A stretch of DNA of 64,000 bases. It comes from Ectopseudomonas composti. Its GTDB lineage: Bacteria > Pseudomonadota > Gammaproteobacteria > Pseudomonadales > Pseudomonadaceae. The notes under the pieces were generated by a model. The model saw only the letters and a list, made by a program, of their open reading frames with translations, did not search any database and was not told where the DNA came from. Every line of letters begins with the position of its first letter. Positions within the stretch are counted from its first letter, which is position 1. Location of the stretch: assembly GCF_001567565.1 (NCBI RefSeq), contig NZ_LSSW01000032.1, forward strand, positions 1-64,000, in the 5' to 3' direction. This document shows positions 1-8,178 of the stretch, piece by piece. The position numbers were made by a program, and so were the translations under genes.

Positions 1-1195
1 CGGCTTTGAGCGTGATGCGCGCAAAGGCCTTCTTGCCCGCCTGACAGACATGGCTCGAACCCACCTTGAACAGGAAGCCGCGATCGACCACTTCACCGTC
101 GACGCGCACACCACCCGAACCCAGCAGGTCACGAGCAACCGCAGCGTTCTTCACCAGACCTGCCTTATTAAGGACGGATGAGATCGGCATATCTTCAGCA
201 GACGCCAGCTCGACCTCCGGCAGGTCCTCCGGCAGCTCGCCATCTTTCATGCGATTGCCAGCGGAGCGGTGTGCATTGGCAGCCGCCTCCTCACCATGGA
301 AACGCGCAACGAGCTCTTCAGCCAGCTTGATCTTGATGTCACGCGGATTCGCACCCTGCTCGACGTCACGCTTGAACTGCTCGATCTCTTCCATGGAACG
401 GAAGCTGAGCAGCTCGAAGTAACGCCACATCAGCGCATCGGGCATGGAGACGAGCTTGTTGTACATCACGCCCGGCGCTTCCTGAATACCGACGTAGTTG
501 CCCAGCGACTTGGACATCTTCTTCACGCCATCGAGACCTTCCAGCAACGGCATGGTGACGATGCACTGAGACTCCTGGCCATAGGCGCGCTGCAGCTCGC
601 GCCCCATCAGAAGGTTGAACTTCTGATCGGTGCCACCCAGCTCGACATCAGCCTTCAGCGCCACGGAGTCGTAGCCCTGCACCAAGGGGTAGAGGAACTC
701 ATGAATAGCAATGGGTTGATTGCTGGTGTAGCGCTTGTCGAAGTCATCGCGCTCGAGCATGCGCGCCACCGTGTACTGCGAGGCCAGACGAATGAAGTCA
801 GCCGGTTTCAGCTGATCCATCCAGGTAGAATTGAAGGCGACTTCGGTCTTGGCCGGGTCGAGGATCTTGAAGACCTGCTGTTTATACGTCTCGGCGTTAT
901 CCAGCACCTGCTCGCGAGTCAGCGGCGGACGGGTAGCGCTCTTGCCACTCGGATCACCGATCATCCCGGTGAAGTCACCAATAAGGAAGACCACCTGGTG
1001 ACCGAGCTCCTGGAACTGGCGCAGCTTATTAATAAGCACGGTGTGACCGAGATGCAGGTCCGGCGCAGTAGGGTCGAAACCCGCCTTGATCCGCAGCGGC
1101 TGACCACGCTTGAGCTTTTCGATCAGCTCAGCCTCAACCAGAACCTCTTCCGCACCGCGCTTGATCAGCGCCAGCTGCTCTTCAACCGACTTCAT
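1..1195 (-). CDS. tyrS: Tyrosyl-tRNA synthetase (TyrZ-type), 3' end cut by window
   Basis: Class I aminoacyl-tRNA synthetase that charges tRNA-Tyr in the cytoplasm. Reading down from the ATG at 1193-1195 gives MKSVEEQLALIKRGAEE, then the nucleotide-binding HxGH-type motif (LHLGHTVLINK, about residue 45) and a KMSKS loop (GVKKMSKSLGNYVG, about residue 230). KMSKS rather than KFGKT marks the TyrZ class. A C-terminal S4-like RNA-binding region follows (VRVDGEVVDRGFLFKVGSS). 398 codons lie in the window and the frame is still open at base 2; the family is about 399-400 aa, so only the last residue or two and the stop are missing. Divergent from the M23 peptidase gene, as tyrZ is in P. aeruginosa, where an rRNA operon follows tyrZ. 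Confidence 0.96.
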   Translation of the reverse strand, partial: MKSVEEQLALIKRGAEEVLVEAELIEKLKRGQPLRIKAGFDPTAPDLHLGHTVLINKLRQFQELGHQVVFLIGDFTGMIGDPSGKSATRPPLTREQVLDNAETYKQQVFKILDPAKTEVAFNSTWMDQLKPADFIRLASQYTVARMLERDDFDKRYTSNQPIAIHEFLYPLVQGYDSVALKADVELGGTDQKFNLLMGRELQRAYGQESQCIVTMPLLEGLDGVKKMSKSLGNYVGIQEAPGVMYNKLVSMPDALMWRYFELLSFRSMEEIEQFKRDVEQGANPRDIKIKLAEELVARFHGEEAAANAHRSAGNRMKDGELPEDLPEVELASAEDMPISSVLNKAGLVKNAAVARDLLGSGGVRVDGEVVDRGFLFKVGSSHVCQAGKKAFARITLKA

Positions 1196-1309
1196 AAAAT
1201 GACTCGCAATAACCGTATTCAGAAAGGGAACCAACCATACAAGAACGCCGACAAATCACAAGTTTTGCTCAGCGTGAGACAACCCAGGCGTCGATGATTG
1301 TCTGCAGGG

Positions 1310-1338
1310 TTGCCTCAGGGCGGTTTTGGTTATATTTT
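1310..1338 (+). promoter_or_regulatory. Possible sigma-70 promoter for the M23 peptidase gene
   Basis: In the tyrS/M23 divergent gap an AT-rich patch (TATATTTTATACAG from 1331) contrasts with the GC-rich surroundings. TTGCCT at 1310-1315 with a 17 nt spacer to TATTTT at 1333-1338 is a reasonable -35/-10 pair. Tentative: several -10 registers are possible. Confidence 0.35.
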
Positions 1339-1405
1339 ATACAGTTAGTGCATATTCATCATGCTCTTCTTTTAATTTTCGCCTTTTCACTTCAAAAGCA
1401 GCCCT

Positions 1406-2833
1406 ATGACCTCTACATCTAAAGCGCCGCCACTCTATCCAAAATCCCATATTCTGGCAGCGAGCGGCGTTGCCGCGCTGCTTAGCCTGGCTCTGCTGGT
1501 GTTTCCTTCGCGTGAAGTCGAAGCGCAGAAGACCTTCCTCGACCTTGATCTGGGCAACGATGCCGAGATGGTCCTGCAGGAAAAGGACGATCTCCGAGCG
1601 GGATTGCCAGTCCCAGGTGCCGCCTCGCCATTCGCCGATATCGAGCAAGGCACCGACACCGCCGATAACAGCGCAGAAGACGCTGACGAAGCCTCCTTAG
1701 AAACAGCCGACACCACTCCTCCCTCCGATCCCAACCACCACAACATCACGGTCAGTAACGGCGACACGCTTTCTACCGTGTTTGCCAAGGTTGGCCTGAA
1801 TGCCAACGACCTGCATGAAGCGCTCAATAGCAGCAAAGACGCGAAGCAGTTCAGTCGCCTCAAAGTCGGCCAGGTGCTGGACTTCGAACTGAACGAAGAA
1901 GGCAAGCTCAAGAGCCTGCAGAGCAAGCTCAGCGACCTGGAAACCATCCGCCTCAGCCGCACCGACAAGGGTTTCGACTTCCAGCGCGACCAGGTCAAGC
2001 CGGAAGTGGTCACGGCCTACAGCCGCGGCGTGATCAACAGCTCGCTGTTTCTCTCGGCCAAGCGTGCCGGGCTGTCGCATAACCTGACCATGGAGCTGGC
2101 CAACGTATTCGGCTACGACATCGATTTCGCCATGGATATTCGCGAAGGCGACGAGTTCGAAGTCATTTATGAAGAGAAGGTGGTGAACGGCAAACGCGTC
2201 GGCACTGGCGACATTCTCTCCGCGCGCTTCACCAACCGCGGCAAGACCTACACCGCCGTGCGCTACACCAGCAAACAAGGCACCACCAGCTACTACAGCG
2301 CCGATGGCGAAAGCATGCGCAAGGCCTTCATTCGCACGCCAGTGGACTTCGCTCGTATCAGCTCGCGCTTTTCCACCGGTCGCAAGCACCCGATCCTGAA
2401 CAAGATCCGCGCGCACAAAGGCGTCGACTATGCAGCTCCGCGCGGCACGCCGATCAAAGCGGCAGGTGATGGACGAGTAATGCTGGCAGGCCGCAATGGT
2501 GGTTACGGCAATACCGTGATCATCCAGCATGGTCAGCGCTATCGCACTCTCTACGCACACATGCAGGGCTTTGCCAAAGGTGTTCGTAACGGCGTCAACG
2601 TCAAGCAGGGGCAGATCATCGGGTACATCGGCACTACCGGCCTGTCCACCGGACCTCACCTGCACTATGAGTTCCAGGTCAATGGTGTCCACGTCGACCC
2701 ACTCAGCCAGAAGCTGCCGATGGCAGATCCGATCGCTGCGAGCGAGAAGCAGCGCTTCATGCAGCTCAGCAAACCGCTGATGGCACGTATGGACCAGGAA
2801 AAAGCCACCATGCTGGCCGCTAATCAGCAGTAA
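1406..2833 (+). CDS. M23 (LytM) murein DD-endopeptidase, OapA/LysM-like N-terminus
   Basis: 475 aa membrane-anchored periplasmic peptidase expected to cut peptide cross-links in peptidoglycan (MepM-like). A short cytoplasmic start is followed by one hydrophobic segment (about residues 15-31), an acidic linker, a LysM/OapA-like domain (ITVSNGDTLSTVFAKVGL, about 113-130), and the LytM domain near residues 335-440. Zinc ligands are visible as HxxxD (HKGVDYAAPRGTPI) and HxH (GLSTGPHLHYEFQ), so the catalytic site is intact. It precedes anmK by 3 nt, a wall-hydrolase plus wall-recycling pair that suggests cotranscription. Same order as PA0667-PA0666. Confidence 0.93.
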   Translation: MTSTSKAPPLYPKSHILAASGVAALLSLALLVFPSREVEAQKTFLDLDLGNDAEMVLQEKDDLRAGLPVPGAASPFADIEQGTDTADNSAEDADEASLETADTTPPSDPNHHNITVSNGDTLSTVFAKVGLNANDLHEALNSSKDAKQFSRLKVGQVLDFELNEEGKLKSLQSKLSDLETIRLSRTDKGFDFQRDQVKPEVVTAYSRGVINSSLFLSAKRAGLSHNLTMELANVFGYDIDFAMDIREGDEFEVIYEEKVVNGKRVGTGDILSARFTNRGKTYTAVRYTSKQGTTSYYSADGESMRKAFIRTPVDFARISSRFSTGRKHPILNKIRAHKGVDYAAPRGTPIKAAGDGRVMLAGRNGGYGNTVIIQHGQRYRTLYAHMQGFAKGVRNGVNVKQGQIIGYIGTTGLSTGPHLHYEFQVNGVHVDPLSQKLPMADPIAASEKQRFMQLSKPLMARMDQEKATMLAANQQ

Positions 2834-2836
2834 GCC

Positions 2837-3928
2837 ATGCCTCTCTATATTGGCGTGATGTCCGGTACCAGCCTGGACGGACTGGACATCGCGCTGATCG
2901 ATCAGGGTCAGCGCCCCAAGCTGATCGCCACACTCTACCGCCCCATGCCAGAACAGCTGCGTTGCGAGCTGCTGGCGCTGTGCGCCTCGGGCGATGACGA
3001 GCTGGCTCGGGCGGCCATTGCCGAACAGCACTGGGTCGAGCTAGCTGCCGCCGCTATCAACGAGCTATTGCTGCAACAGAACCTGACCGCACAACAGATT
3101 CGCGCCATAGGCAGCCACGGCCAGACCGTGCGCCATGAACCCGCACGCGGCTTCACCATTCAGATCGGCAACCCGGCACTACTGGCCGAGCTCACCGGCA
3201 TTTGCGTGGTCGGCGATTTTCGTCGTCGCGATGTAGCCGCTGGCGGCCAAGGCGCCCCCTTGGTGCCCGCCTTTCATCATGATCTGTTCGGCAGCAGTCA
3301 GCGCCAGGTCGCCGTGCTGAATGTCGGCGGCTTCAGCAACCTCAGCCTGCTGTCCCCCGGAAAGGACGTTCTGGGATTCGACAGTGGCCCCGGTAACGTG
3401 CTGCTCGATGCCTGGATTCAGCATTGCCAGGGTCTGACCTATGACCGTGACGGCGCCTGGGGAGCCAGCGGTAAGGTGCAGCCCGAGTTGCTGGCGCGAC
3501 TGCTGAGCGACCCGTTCTTCGCCACTCAGGGCCCGAAAAGTACAGGCCGCGAACTGTTCAACCTCGAGTGGCTGCTTGGCCACCTACAAGCCCTTCCGGC
3601 GCTGCCCAGCGAGGACGTCCAGGCCACGCTGGTCGAGCTCACCGCATGCAGCATTGTCACCGCCTTGCGCAACGTACAGGCACATACAGACGTCCTGCTG
3701 GTGTGCGGCGGCGGCGCCCATAATGCCTGTCTGATGAAGCGCCTGAGCAAAATGCTGAGTAACACCCAGGTGAGCAGCACCGAGGCTGAAGGCGTAGATC
3801 CGGACTGGGTCGAAGCCATGGCTTTCGCCTGGCTGGCCCATTGCGCACTGGAAGGTATTGCCGGCAATCGTCCGAGCGTGACAGGCGCCAGAGGCCTGCG
3901 CGTACTCGGCGCCATCTATCCGGCCTGA
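2837..3928 (+). CDS. anmK: Anhydro-N-acetylmuramic acid kinase
   Basis: 363 aa. Phosphorylates and hydrolyses 1,6-anhydro-MurNAc to MurNAc-6-phosphate in cytoplasmic cell-wall recycling. The N-terminus shows the ASKHA-fold phosphate loop GVMSGTSLDGLD (residues 6-17); a second nucleotide-binding motif DSGPGN is near residue 180 and VCGGGAHN near 293. Full family length. It starts 3 nt after the M23 endopeptidase stop, so the two are probably one operon. A terminator follows at 3947. The murU/amgK recycling pair is elsewhere in this window. Confidence 0.96.
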   Translation: MPLYIGVMSGTSLDGLDIALIDQGQRPKLIATLYRPMPEQLRCELLALCASGDDELARAAIAEQHWVELAAAAINELLLQQNLTAQQIRAIGSHGQTVRHEPARGFTIQIGNPALLAELTGICVVGDFRRRDVAAGGQGAPLVPAFHHDLFGSSQRQVAVLNVGGFSNLSLLSPGKDVLGFDSGPGNVLLDAWIQHCQGLTYDRDGAWGASGKVQPELLARLLSDPFFATQGPKSTGRELFNLEWLLGHLQALPALPSEDVQATLVELTACSIVTALRNVQAHTDVLLVCGGGAHNACLMKRLSKMLSNTQVSSTEAEGVDPDWVEAMAFAWLAHCALEGIAGNRPSVTGARGLRVLGAIYPA

Positions 3929-3946
3929 AGCACTGCGCACAAACGA

Positions 3947-3975
3947 AAACGCCGCGCATAGTGCGCGGCGTTTCT
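3947..3975. terminator. Bidirectional rho-independent terminator (anmK/erpA)
   Basis: Perfect 12 bp stem AAACGCCGCGCA / TGCGCGGCGTTT (3947-3958 and 3962-3973) with a 3 nt loop. A/T ends on both sides suit both convergent genes. Confidence 0.9.
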
Positions 3976-3989
3976 TGCCAGGCCAGGCC

Positions 3990-4340
3990 TCAGATCGAGA
4001 AGGACGAGCCGCAACCACAGGTGGTGGTGGCGTTGGGGTTCTTGATCACGAAGCGCGAACCTTCCAACCCTTCCTGATAGTCGACCTCGGAGCCCGCCAG
4101 GTACTGGAAGCTCATGGCATCGACCACCAGGCTCACACCCTCGCGTTCGACGATGGTGTCATCTTCGGCCACATCCTCATCGAAGGTGAAGCCGTACTGG
4201 AAACCCGAGCAACCACCGCCCGTGACGAACACGCGCAGCTTCAGGCGCGGATTACCCTCTTCATCGACCAGATTCTTCACCTTGCTGGCCGCGCCTTGGG
4301 TGAAGTGCAAGGGGGCAGGGGTGAAGGTTTCGACGCTCAT
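3990..4340 (-). CDS. erpA: Iron-sulfur cluster insertion protein ErpA
   Basis: 116 aa A-type carrier that delivers [4Fe-4S] clusters to apo-enzymes. The three conserved cysteines are present: GGCSGFQYG (near residue 42) and TCGCGSSF at the C-terminus. The frame is open upstream, but I chose the ATG at 4338-4340 (MSVETFTPAP) because it gives the family length; the longer form adds nine unrelated residues. Convergent with anmK across a shared terminator. Confidence 0.96.
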   Translation of the reverse strand: MSVETFTPAPLHFTQGAASKVKNLVDEEGNPRLKLRVFVTGGGCSGFQYGFTFDEDVAEDDTIVEREGVSLVVDAMSFQYLAGSEVDYQEGLEGSRFVIKNPNATTTCGCGSSFSI

Positions 4341-4467
4341 GCTATAACTCCCGGCGCCATGCGCCACACTGCGTTAGCAGGGTCATGAAAACAACCTGCG
4401 TGCCTGGCCGTCGACAACGACAGCCTGCTAGACGCGCATTATCCGCTTGCCCTACAAAATTGGTCAA

Positions 4468-4878
4468 CTATTGCTCGACTTCCAGCGCAGCCGGAAGCTC
4501 GAGCGGTCGCTCGCCATCCTTGAGGTGGCAGAGACGCCCTTCGATCTGCGCCCCCCTGGCCATTTCCATCAGGCCGTAATGCAGGTTGCCGCGTACCCGC
4601 GAACGGGCGCCCAACTCCAGATGACCAGTGGCGAACACATCACCATTGACCTCTCCGTCGATCACGATATGGGGGGCACGTATCTCGCCTTCAACTACGC
4701 CACCAACACTGACGCGTACCAGCCCCTCGGTGGCCAGCAGATTACCGCTGACCCGACCATCCACCTGCACGGCGCCCTGGAAGCGCATGTCGCCTACCAG
4801 CTCGGCACCAGCGGCGATCAGGCTGGTCTTGCCGCTGAAGCGCTGCAAGTCGGGTTTGGTCTTGTCTTTACTCCACAT
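4468..4878 (-). CDS. Bactofilin (polymer-forming cytoskeletal protein)
   Basis: 136 aa. A repetitive right-handed beta-helix pattern (GAVQVDGRVSGNLLA, HIVIDGEVNGDVFA, RGNLHYGLMEMARGAQIEG) typical of the bactofilin domain fills residues about 20-125 with short disordered ends. Bactofilins self-assemble without nucleotide into filaments at the membrane and often position wall-modifying enzymes. The start overlaps the stop of the upstream membrane protein by 11 nt, so translation is probably coupled. Corresponds to PA0664. The specific role in this organism is unknown. Confidence 0.9.
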   Translation of the reverse strand: MWSKDKTKPDLQRFSGKTSLIAAGAELVGDMRFQGAVQVDGRVSGNLLATEGLVRVSVGGVVEGEIRAPHIVIDGEVNGDVFATGHLELGARSRVRGNLHYGLMEMARGAQIEGRLCHLKDGERPLELPAALEVEQ

Positions 4879-5611
4879 GGGTGGCTATCGCTCCTGTTTT
4901 TATCCATTCAAATGTACGGCTCAGCGGCTTGTCGCCCTGGACCTCTGCCTGAACCTTGACCTGGCGCGGCTCGAAGCCATCAGGCAGCTGCAGTTCGCCG
5001 AAGCGGCCGGCTCCGGGGAAAGACTGGAAGTGCTTGAAGGAGAACGGAATGCTGCTCTCGCTCACCTGCTCTGAAAGCGCCGCCAGTTCCAACGTCGCCG
5101 GTTTGCCGTTCTGCTGACCTTCCACGGTGATACGCAAGCGCCCCTGCAATGCCTCATCACTGGCACCGACTCGGCTCATCAGCAACTTGTAGCGAAAGCG
5201 CTGCGGCACGTCCGTGGCTTGCAGCTCGAAGGTGCGGATGCGCAGGCCTTCGCGACGACTGGCAGGCGCCAGCACGCCTTTGTAGAAGGCCAGGTCCTGT
5301 TGCTGCTTGAAGATCTGTTCCTCCAGCAGCTTGATGGTCTGTCGGTTCTGCTCCATGGCCTGCTGGGTGACCTTGTCGCTACTGCCGACAACGGCCAGGC
5401 GCTGGCGCAACAGCTCCAGCTCCTGCTCCTGCTCGGCAACGCGGGTCAGCAGTGCATGTGCCTCCTCGGACGTCTGCTGCGGCTGCGCCTGCGGCCAATA
5501 CCAACCCAGGGCAAAAGCCAGCGGGATGCACAGCACCAGCAGCAACAGACGCCAGCGGCGCCTGCGCTCGCTACGCGGATCGCTGAGGCGAACCTCCCAG
5601 CCCGGTGTCAC
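4868..5611 (-). CDS. DUF6776-type inner membrane coiled-coil protein
   Basis: 247 aa from a GTG start whose GTGA overlaps the argC stop by 4 nt; this is the best start because the upstream extension is only argC in another frame. One transmembrane helix (about residues 17-35, LLLLVLCIPLAFALGWYW) follows a basic cytoplasmic stretch. A long heptad-like Glu/Gln-rich coiled coil (about 45-110) and a beta-rich C-terminal domain follow. Topology suggests the coil and C-terminal domain are periplasmic. No enzyme motif. Sandwiched between argC and the bactofilin gene with overlaps at both ends, so it may be the bactofilin's membrane partner (inference). Confidence 0.75.
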   Translation of the reverse strand: MTPGWEVRLSDPRSERRRRWRLLLLVLCIPLAFALGWYWPQAQPQQTSEEAHALLTRVAEQEQELELLRQRLAVVGSSDKVTQQAMEQNRQTIKLLEEQIFKQQQDLAFYKGVLAPASRREGLRIRTFELQATDVPQRFRYKLLMSRVGASDEALQGRLRITVEGQQNGKPATLELAALSEQVSESSIPFSFKHFQSFPGAGRFGELQLPDGFEPRQVKVQAEVQGDKPLSRTFEWIKTGAIATHVE

Positions 5612-6642
5612 GGCAACAGGGCCGCGTGCGACAGGCCGAGGCGCTCGTCGAGACCGAAGAGAATGTTCATGTTCTGCACGGCCTGACCAGAGGCGCCCTT
5701 GACCAGATTGTCGATCACCGACAACACCACCACCAGGTCGCCGCCCTGTGGACGGTGCACGGCGATGCGGCATACGTTGCCGCCGCGCACGCTACGGGTT
5801 TCCGGATGGCTGCCGGCCGGCATCACGTCGACGAAAGGCTCGCCGGCGTAGCGCTTCTCGAACAGCGCCTGCAGATCGACCGAGGTATCGGCCACGCGCG
5901 CATAGAGGGTCGCGTGGATGCCGCGAATCATTGGCGTCAGGTGTGGGACGAAGGTCAGGCCGACATCATTGCCCGCCGCCTGGCGCAGCCCCTGGCGAAT
6001 TTCCGGAAGGTGGCGGTGCCCCTTGACCGAGTACGCCTTCATGCTCTCGCCGGCCTCACAGAACAGCGAGCCGACACTGGCGCCACGGCCAGCGCCGCTG
6101 ACGCCGCTCTTGCAATCGGCGATCAGGCTACCTGCATCCGCCAACCCGGCCTCGAGCAGCGGGATCAGTCCGAGCTGAGCGGCAGTCGGATAGCAGCCGG
6201 GCACGGCGATCAGACGCGCCGTCTTGATCGCCTCGCGATTGACCTCGGGCAGCCCGTACACCGCCTCGCTCAGCAACTCGGGCGCGCCGTGCGGCTGGCC
6301 GTACCACTTGGCCCACTCCTCGGCGTCCTGCAAGCGGAAGTCGGCGGACAGGTCGATCACTCGCGTTCCCGCAGCCAGCAGCTCGCCGGCCAGGGCATGC
6401 GCCACACCGTGCGGAGTGGCGAAGAACACCACATCGCAGGCACCCAGCGTGGCGACATCCGGGACGCTGAAGGCGAGATCCGGATAGTGGCCGCGCAGGT
6501 TGGGATACATCTCATCGACGCGCAGGCCGGCTTCGGAGCGGGAAGTGATCACCGTCACCTCTGCCTGCGGATGTTGCGCCAGCAGACGCAGCAGTTCGAC
6601 ACCCGTGTAGCCCGTGCCGCCGACGATACCGACCTTGATCAT
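5608..6642 (-). CDS. argC: N-acetyl-gamma-glutamyl-phosphate reductase
   Basis: 344 aa NADPH-dependent enzyme making N-acetylglutamate-5-semialdehyde, third step of arginine synthesis. N-terminal Rossmann motif GIVGGTGYTGVELLRLL (residues 4-20) and the active-site cysteine in VPGCYPTAAQLGL (about residue 149). I chose ATG 6640-6642 (MIKVGIVGG), which matches family length; 22 upstream in-frame residues are not homologous. Divergent from hemJ. Its stop overlaps the DUF6776 gene. Confidence 0.97.
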   Translation of the reverse strand: MIKVGIVGGTGYTGVELLRLLAQHPQAEVTVITSRSEAGLRVDEMYPNLRGHYPDLAFSVPDVATLGACDVVFFATPHGVAHALAGELLAAGTRVIDLSADFRLQDAEEWAKWYGQPHGAPELLSEAVYGLPEVNREAIKTARLIAVPGCYPTAAQLGLIPLLEAGLADAGSLIADCKSGVSGAGRGASVGSLFCEAGESMKAYSVKGHRHLPEIRQGLRQAAGNDVGLTFVPHLTPMIRGIHATLYARVADTSVDLQALFEKRYAGEPFVDVMPAGSHPETRSVRGGNVCRIAVHRPQGGDLVVVLSVIDNLVKGASGQAVQNMNILFGLDERLGLSHAALLP

Positions 6643-6776
6643 CACATGCCCCTTTGCAAAAGCCATTGGAAAGCTGCCGATGATAAAGCCGCATCGGCCA
6701 AGCTCCAACCACGGAGGTGACGCCAGCCATCAGCAGCCTCTACTATCGAGGCCATTTTTCAGCGTGGGAAGCGAAA

Positions 6777-7205
6777 ATGCTCTATCTCTGGCTCAAGGCT
6801 CTGCACATCATCGCCATGGTCTGTTGGTTCGCCGGCCTGTTCTACCTGCCGCGCCTGTTCGTCTATCACGCCATGAGCAGTGACGCGGCCAGCCACGAAC
6901 GCTTCTGCATCATGGAGCGCAAGCTGTATCGCGGCATCATGATCCCGTCGATGATCGCCACGCTGGGTCTGGGTATCTGGTTGCTCAGCCTCAATTCGGC
7001 GTACTACCTCACGCAAGGCTGGATGCACGCCAAGCTCACGCTGGTCGTGGCGCTGGTGATCTATCACCACCTGTGCGGCGCTCAGCTCAAACGTTTTGCC
7101 CGCGGCGGGAACAGCCGCAGTCACGTGTTCTATCGTTGGTTCAACGAAGCGCCGGTGCTGGCCCTGCTGGGCATCGTCATTCTGGTCGTCGTCCGCCCCT
7201 TCTGA
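6777..7205 (+). CDS. hemJ: Protoporphyrinogen IX oxidase, HemJ family
   Basis: 142 aa, four to five hydrophobic helices. HemJ converts protoporphyrinogen IX to protoporphyrin IX in the inner membrane and replaces HemG/HemY in many Gram-negatives. Family signatures are an N-terminal His in LWLKALHIIAMVCWFAG (residues 4-20) and KLTLVVALVIYHH (about residues 87-99). Start at 6777 (MLYLWLKALH) rather than the in-frame ATG at 6717, which would add a non-hydrophobic tail. It lies 10 nt before the nitronate monooxygenase gene. Confidence 0.93.
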   Translation: MLYLWLKALHIIAMVCWFAGLFYLPRLFVYHAMSSDAASHERFCIMERKLYRGIMIPSMIATLGLGIWLLSLNSAYYLTQGWMHAKLTLVVALVIYHHLCGAQLKRFARGGNSRSHVFYRWFNEAPVLALLGIVILVVVRPF

Positions 7206-7215
7206 GGAGTTCGCC

Positions 7216-8178
7216 ATGTCTCTGCCTGCCCTGCTCGAACAACGCCTGCGTCTGCCCCTGGTGGCTGCACCGATGTTTCTGGTGTCCAACCCGGCGCTGG
7301 TCAGCGCCTGCTGCAACAGTGGCATCGTCGGCAGTTTCCCGGCATTGAATCAGCGAGACAGTGCCGGCTTCTGCGCCTGGCTCGAAGAGATCGCAGCCAG
7401 CCTCACGACTGACGCCGCACCTTATGCCGTCAATCTGATCGTTCACCACAGCAACCCACGCCTGCAGGCGGACCTGGCCATCTGCGTGGAACGCCGCGTG
7501 CCTATCGTCATCACCAGCCTGGGCGCGGTGAAGGAAGTGGTCGACGCCGTACACAGCTATGGCGGCCTGGTGTTCCATGACGTGACCACTCGCCGCCATG
7601 CGGAAAAGGCCGCCGAAGCCGGCGTGGACGGCCTGATTGCCGTGGCCGCCGGTGCCGGCGGCCATGCCGGCACCTGGAGCCCCTTCGCGCTGCTGGCGGA
7701 GATTCGTCAGTTCTTCGACAAGACCGTGCTGCTGTCCGGCTGCCTCAACCACGGCCATGAGATTCTCGCTGCCCAACTACTCGGAGCCGATCTCGCCTAT
7801 ATGGGTACACGCTTCATCGCCACTACCGAGAACAACGCATCGGCCGACTACAAGGCGATGATTCTCGGTGCCCAGGCCGCCGATATCATCCACACGCCGG
7901 CAGTGTCCGGCATCCCCGCGAGCTTCATGCGCCAGAGTCTGGAGCGGGCCGGCTATGACCTGAAGCAGCTGCAGAACAAGGCCGACGTCAACTACGGCGA
8001 AAAACTCAAGCCGGTGGACGACGAGGCCAAGGCCTGGAAGACCGTCTGGTCGGCCGGCCAGGGCGTCGGCGGCATCGACGATCTGCCCTCGGTGCAAGAG
8101 CTGGTGGCGCGACTCGACCGCGAATACCGCGCCGCGCTGACACGCAGCCAGCGACTGGGACAACGCTGGCCACGATGA
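7216..8178 (+). CDS. Nitronate monooxygenase (2-nitropropane dioxygenase family)
   Basis: 320 aa FMN-dependent TIM-barrel oxygenase; family members detoxify nitronates such as propionate 3-nitronate. Visible motifs: N-terminal LVAAPMFLVSNPALV, the flavin-binding VAAGAGGHAGTW (about residues 140-151), and LSGCLNHGHE and GTRFIATTE for phosphate binding. The start at 7216 has GAGGA about 7 nt upstream; the frame continues 5' only as antisense-type sequence. The stop overlaps the next start by 4 nt (ATGA). Corresponds to PA0660. Confidence 0.9.
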   Translation: MSLPALLEQRLRLPLVAAPMFLVSNPALVSACCNSGIVGSFPALNQRDSAGFCAWLEEIAASLTTDAAPYAVNLIVHHSNPRLQADLAICVERRVPIVITSLGAVKEVVDAVHSYGGLVFHDVTTRRHAEKAAEAGVDGLIAVAAGAGGHAGTWSPFALLAEIRQFFDKTVLLSGCLNHGHEILAAQLLGADLAYMGTRFIATTENNASADYKAMILGAQAADIIHTPAVSGIPASFMRQSLERAGYDLKQLQNKADVNYGEKLKPVDDEAKAWKTVWSAGQGVGGIDDLPSVQELVARLDREYRAALTRSQRLGQRWPR

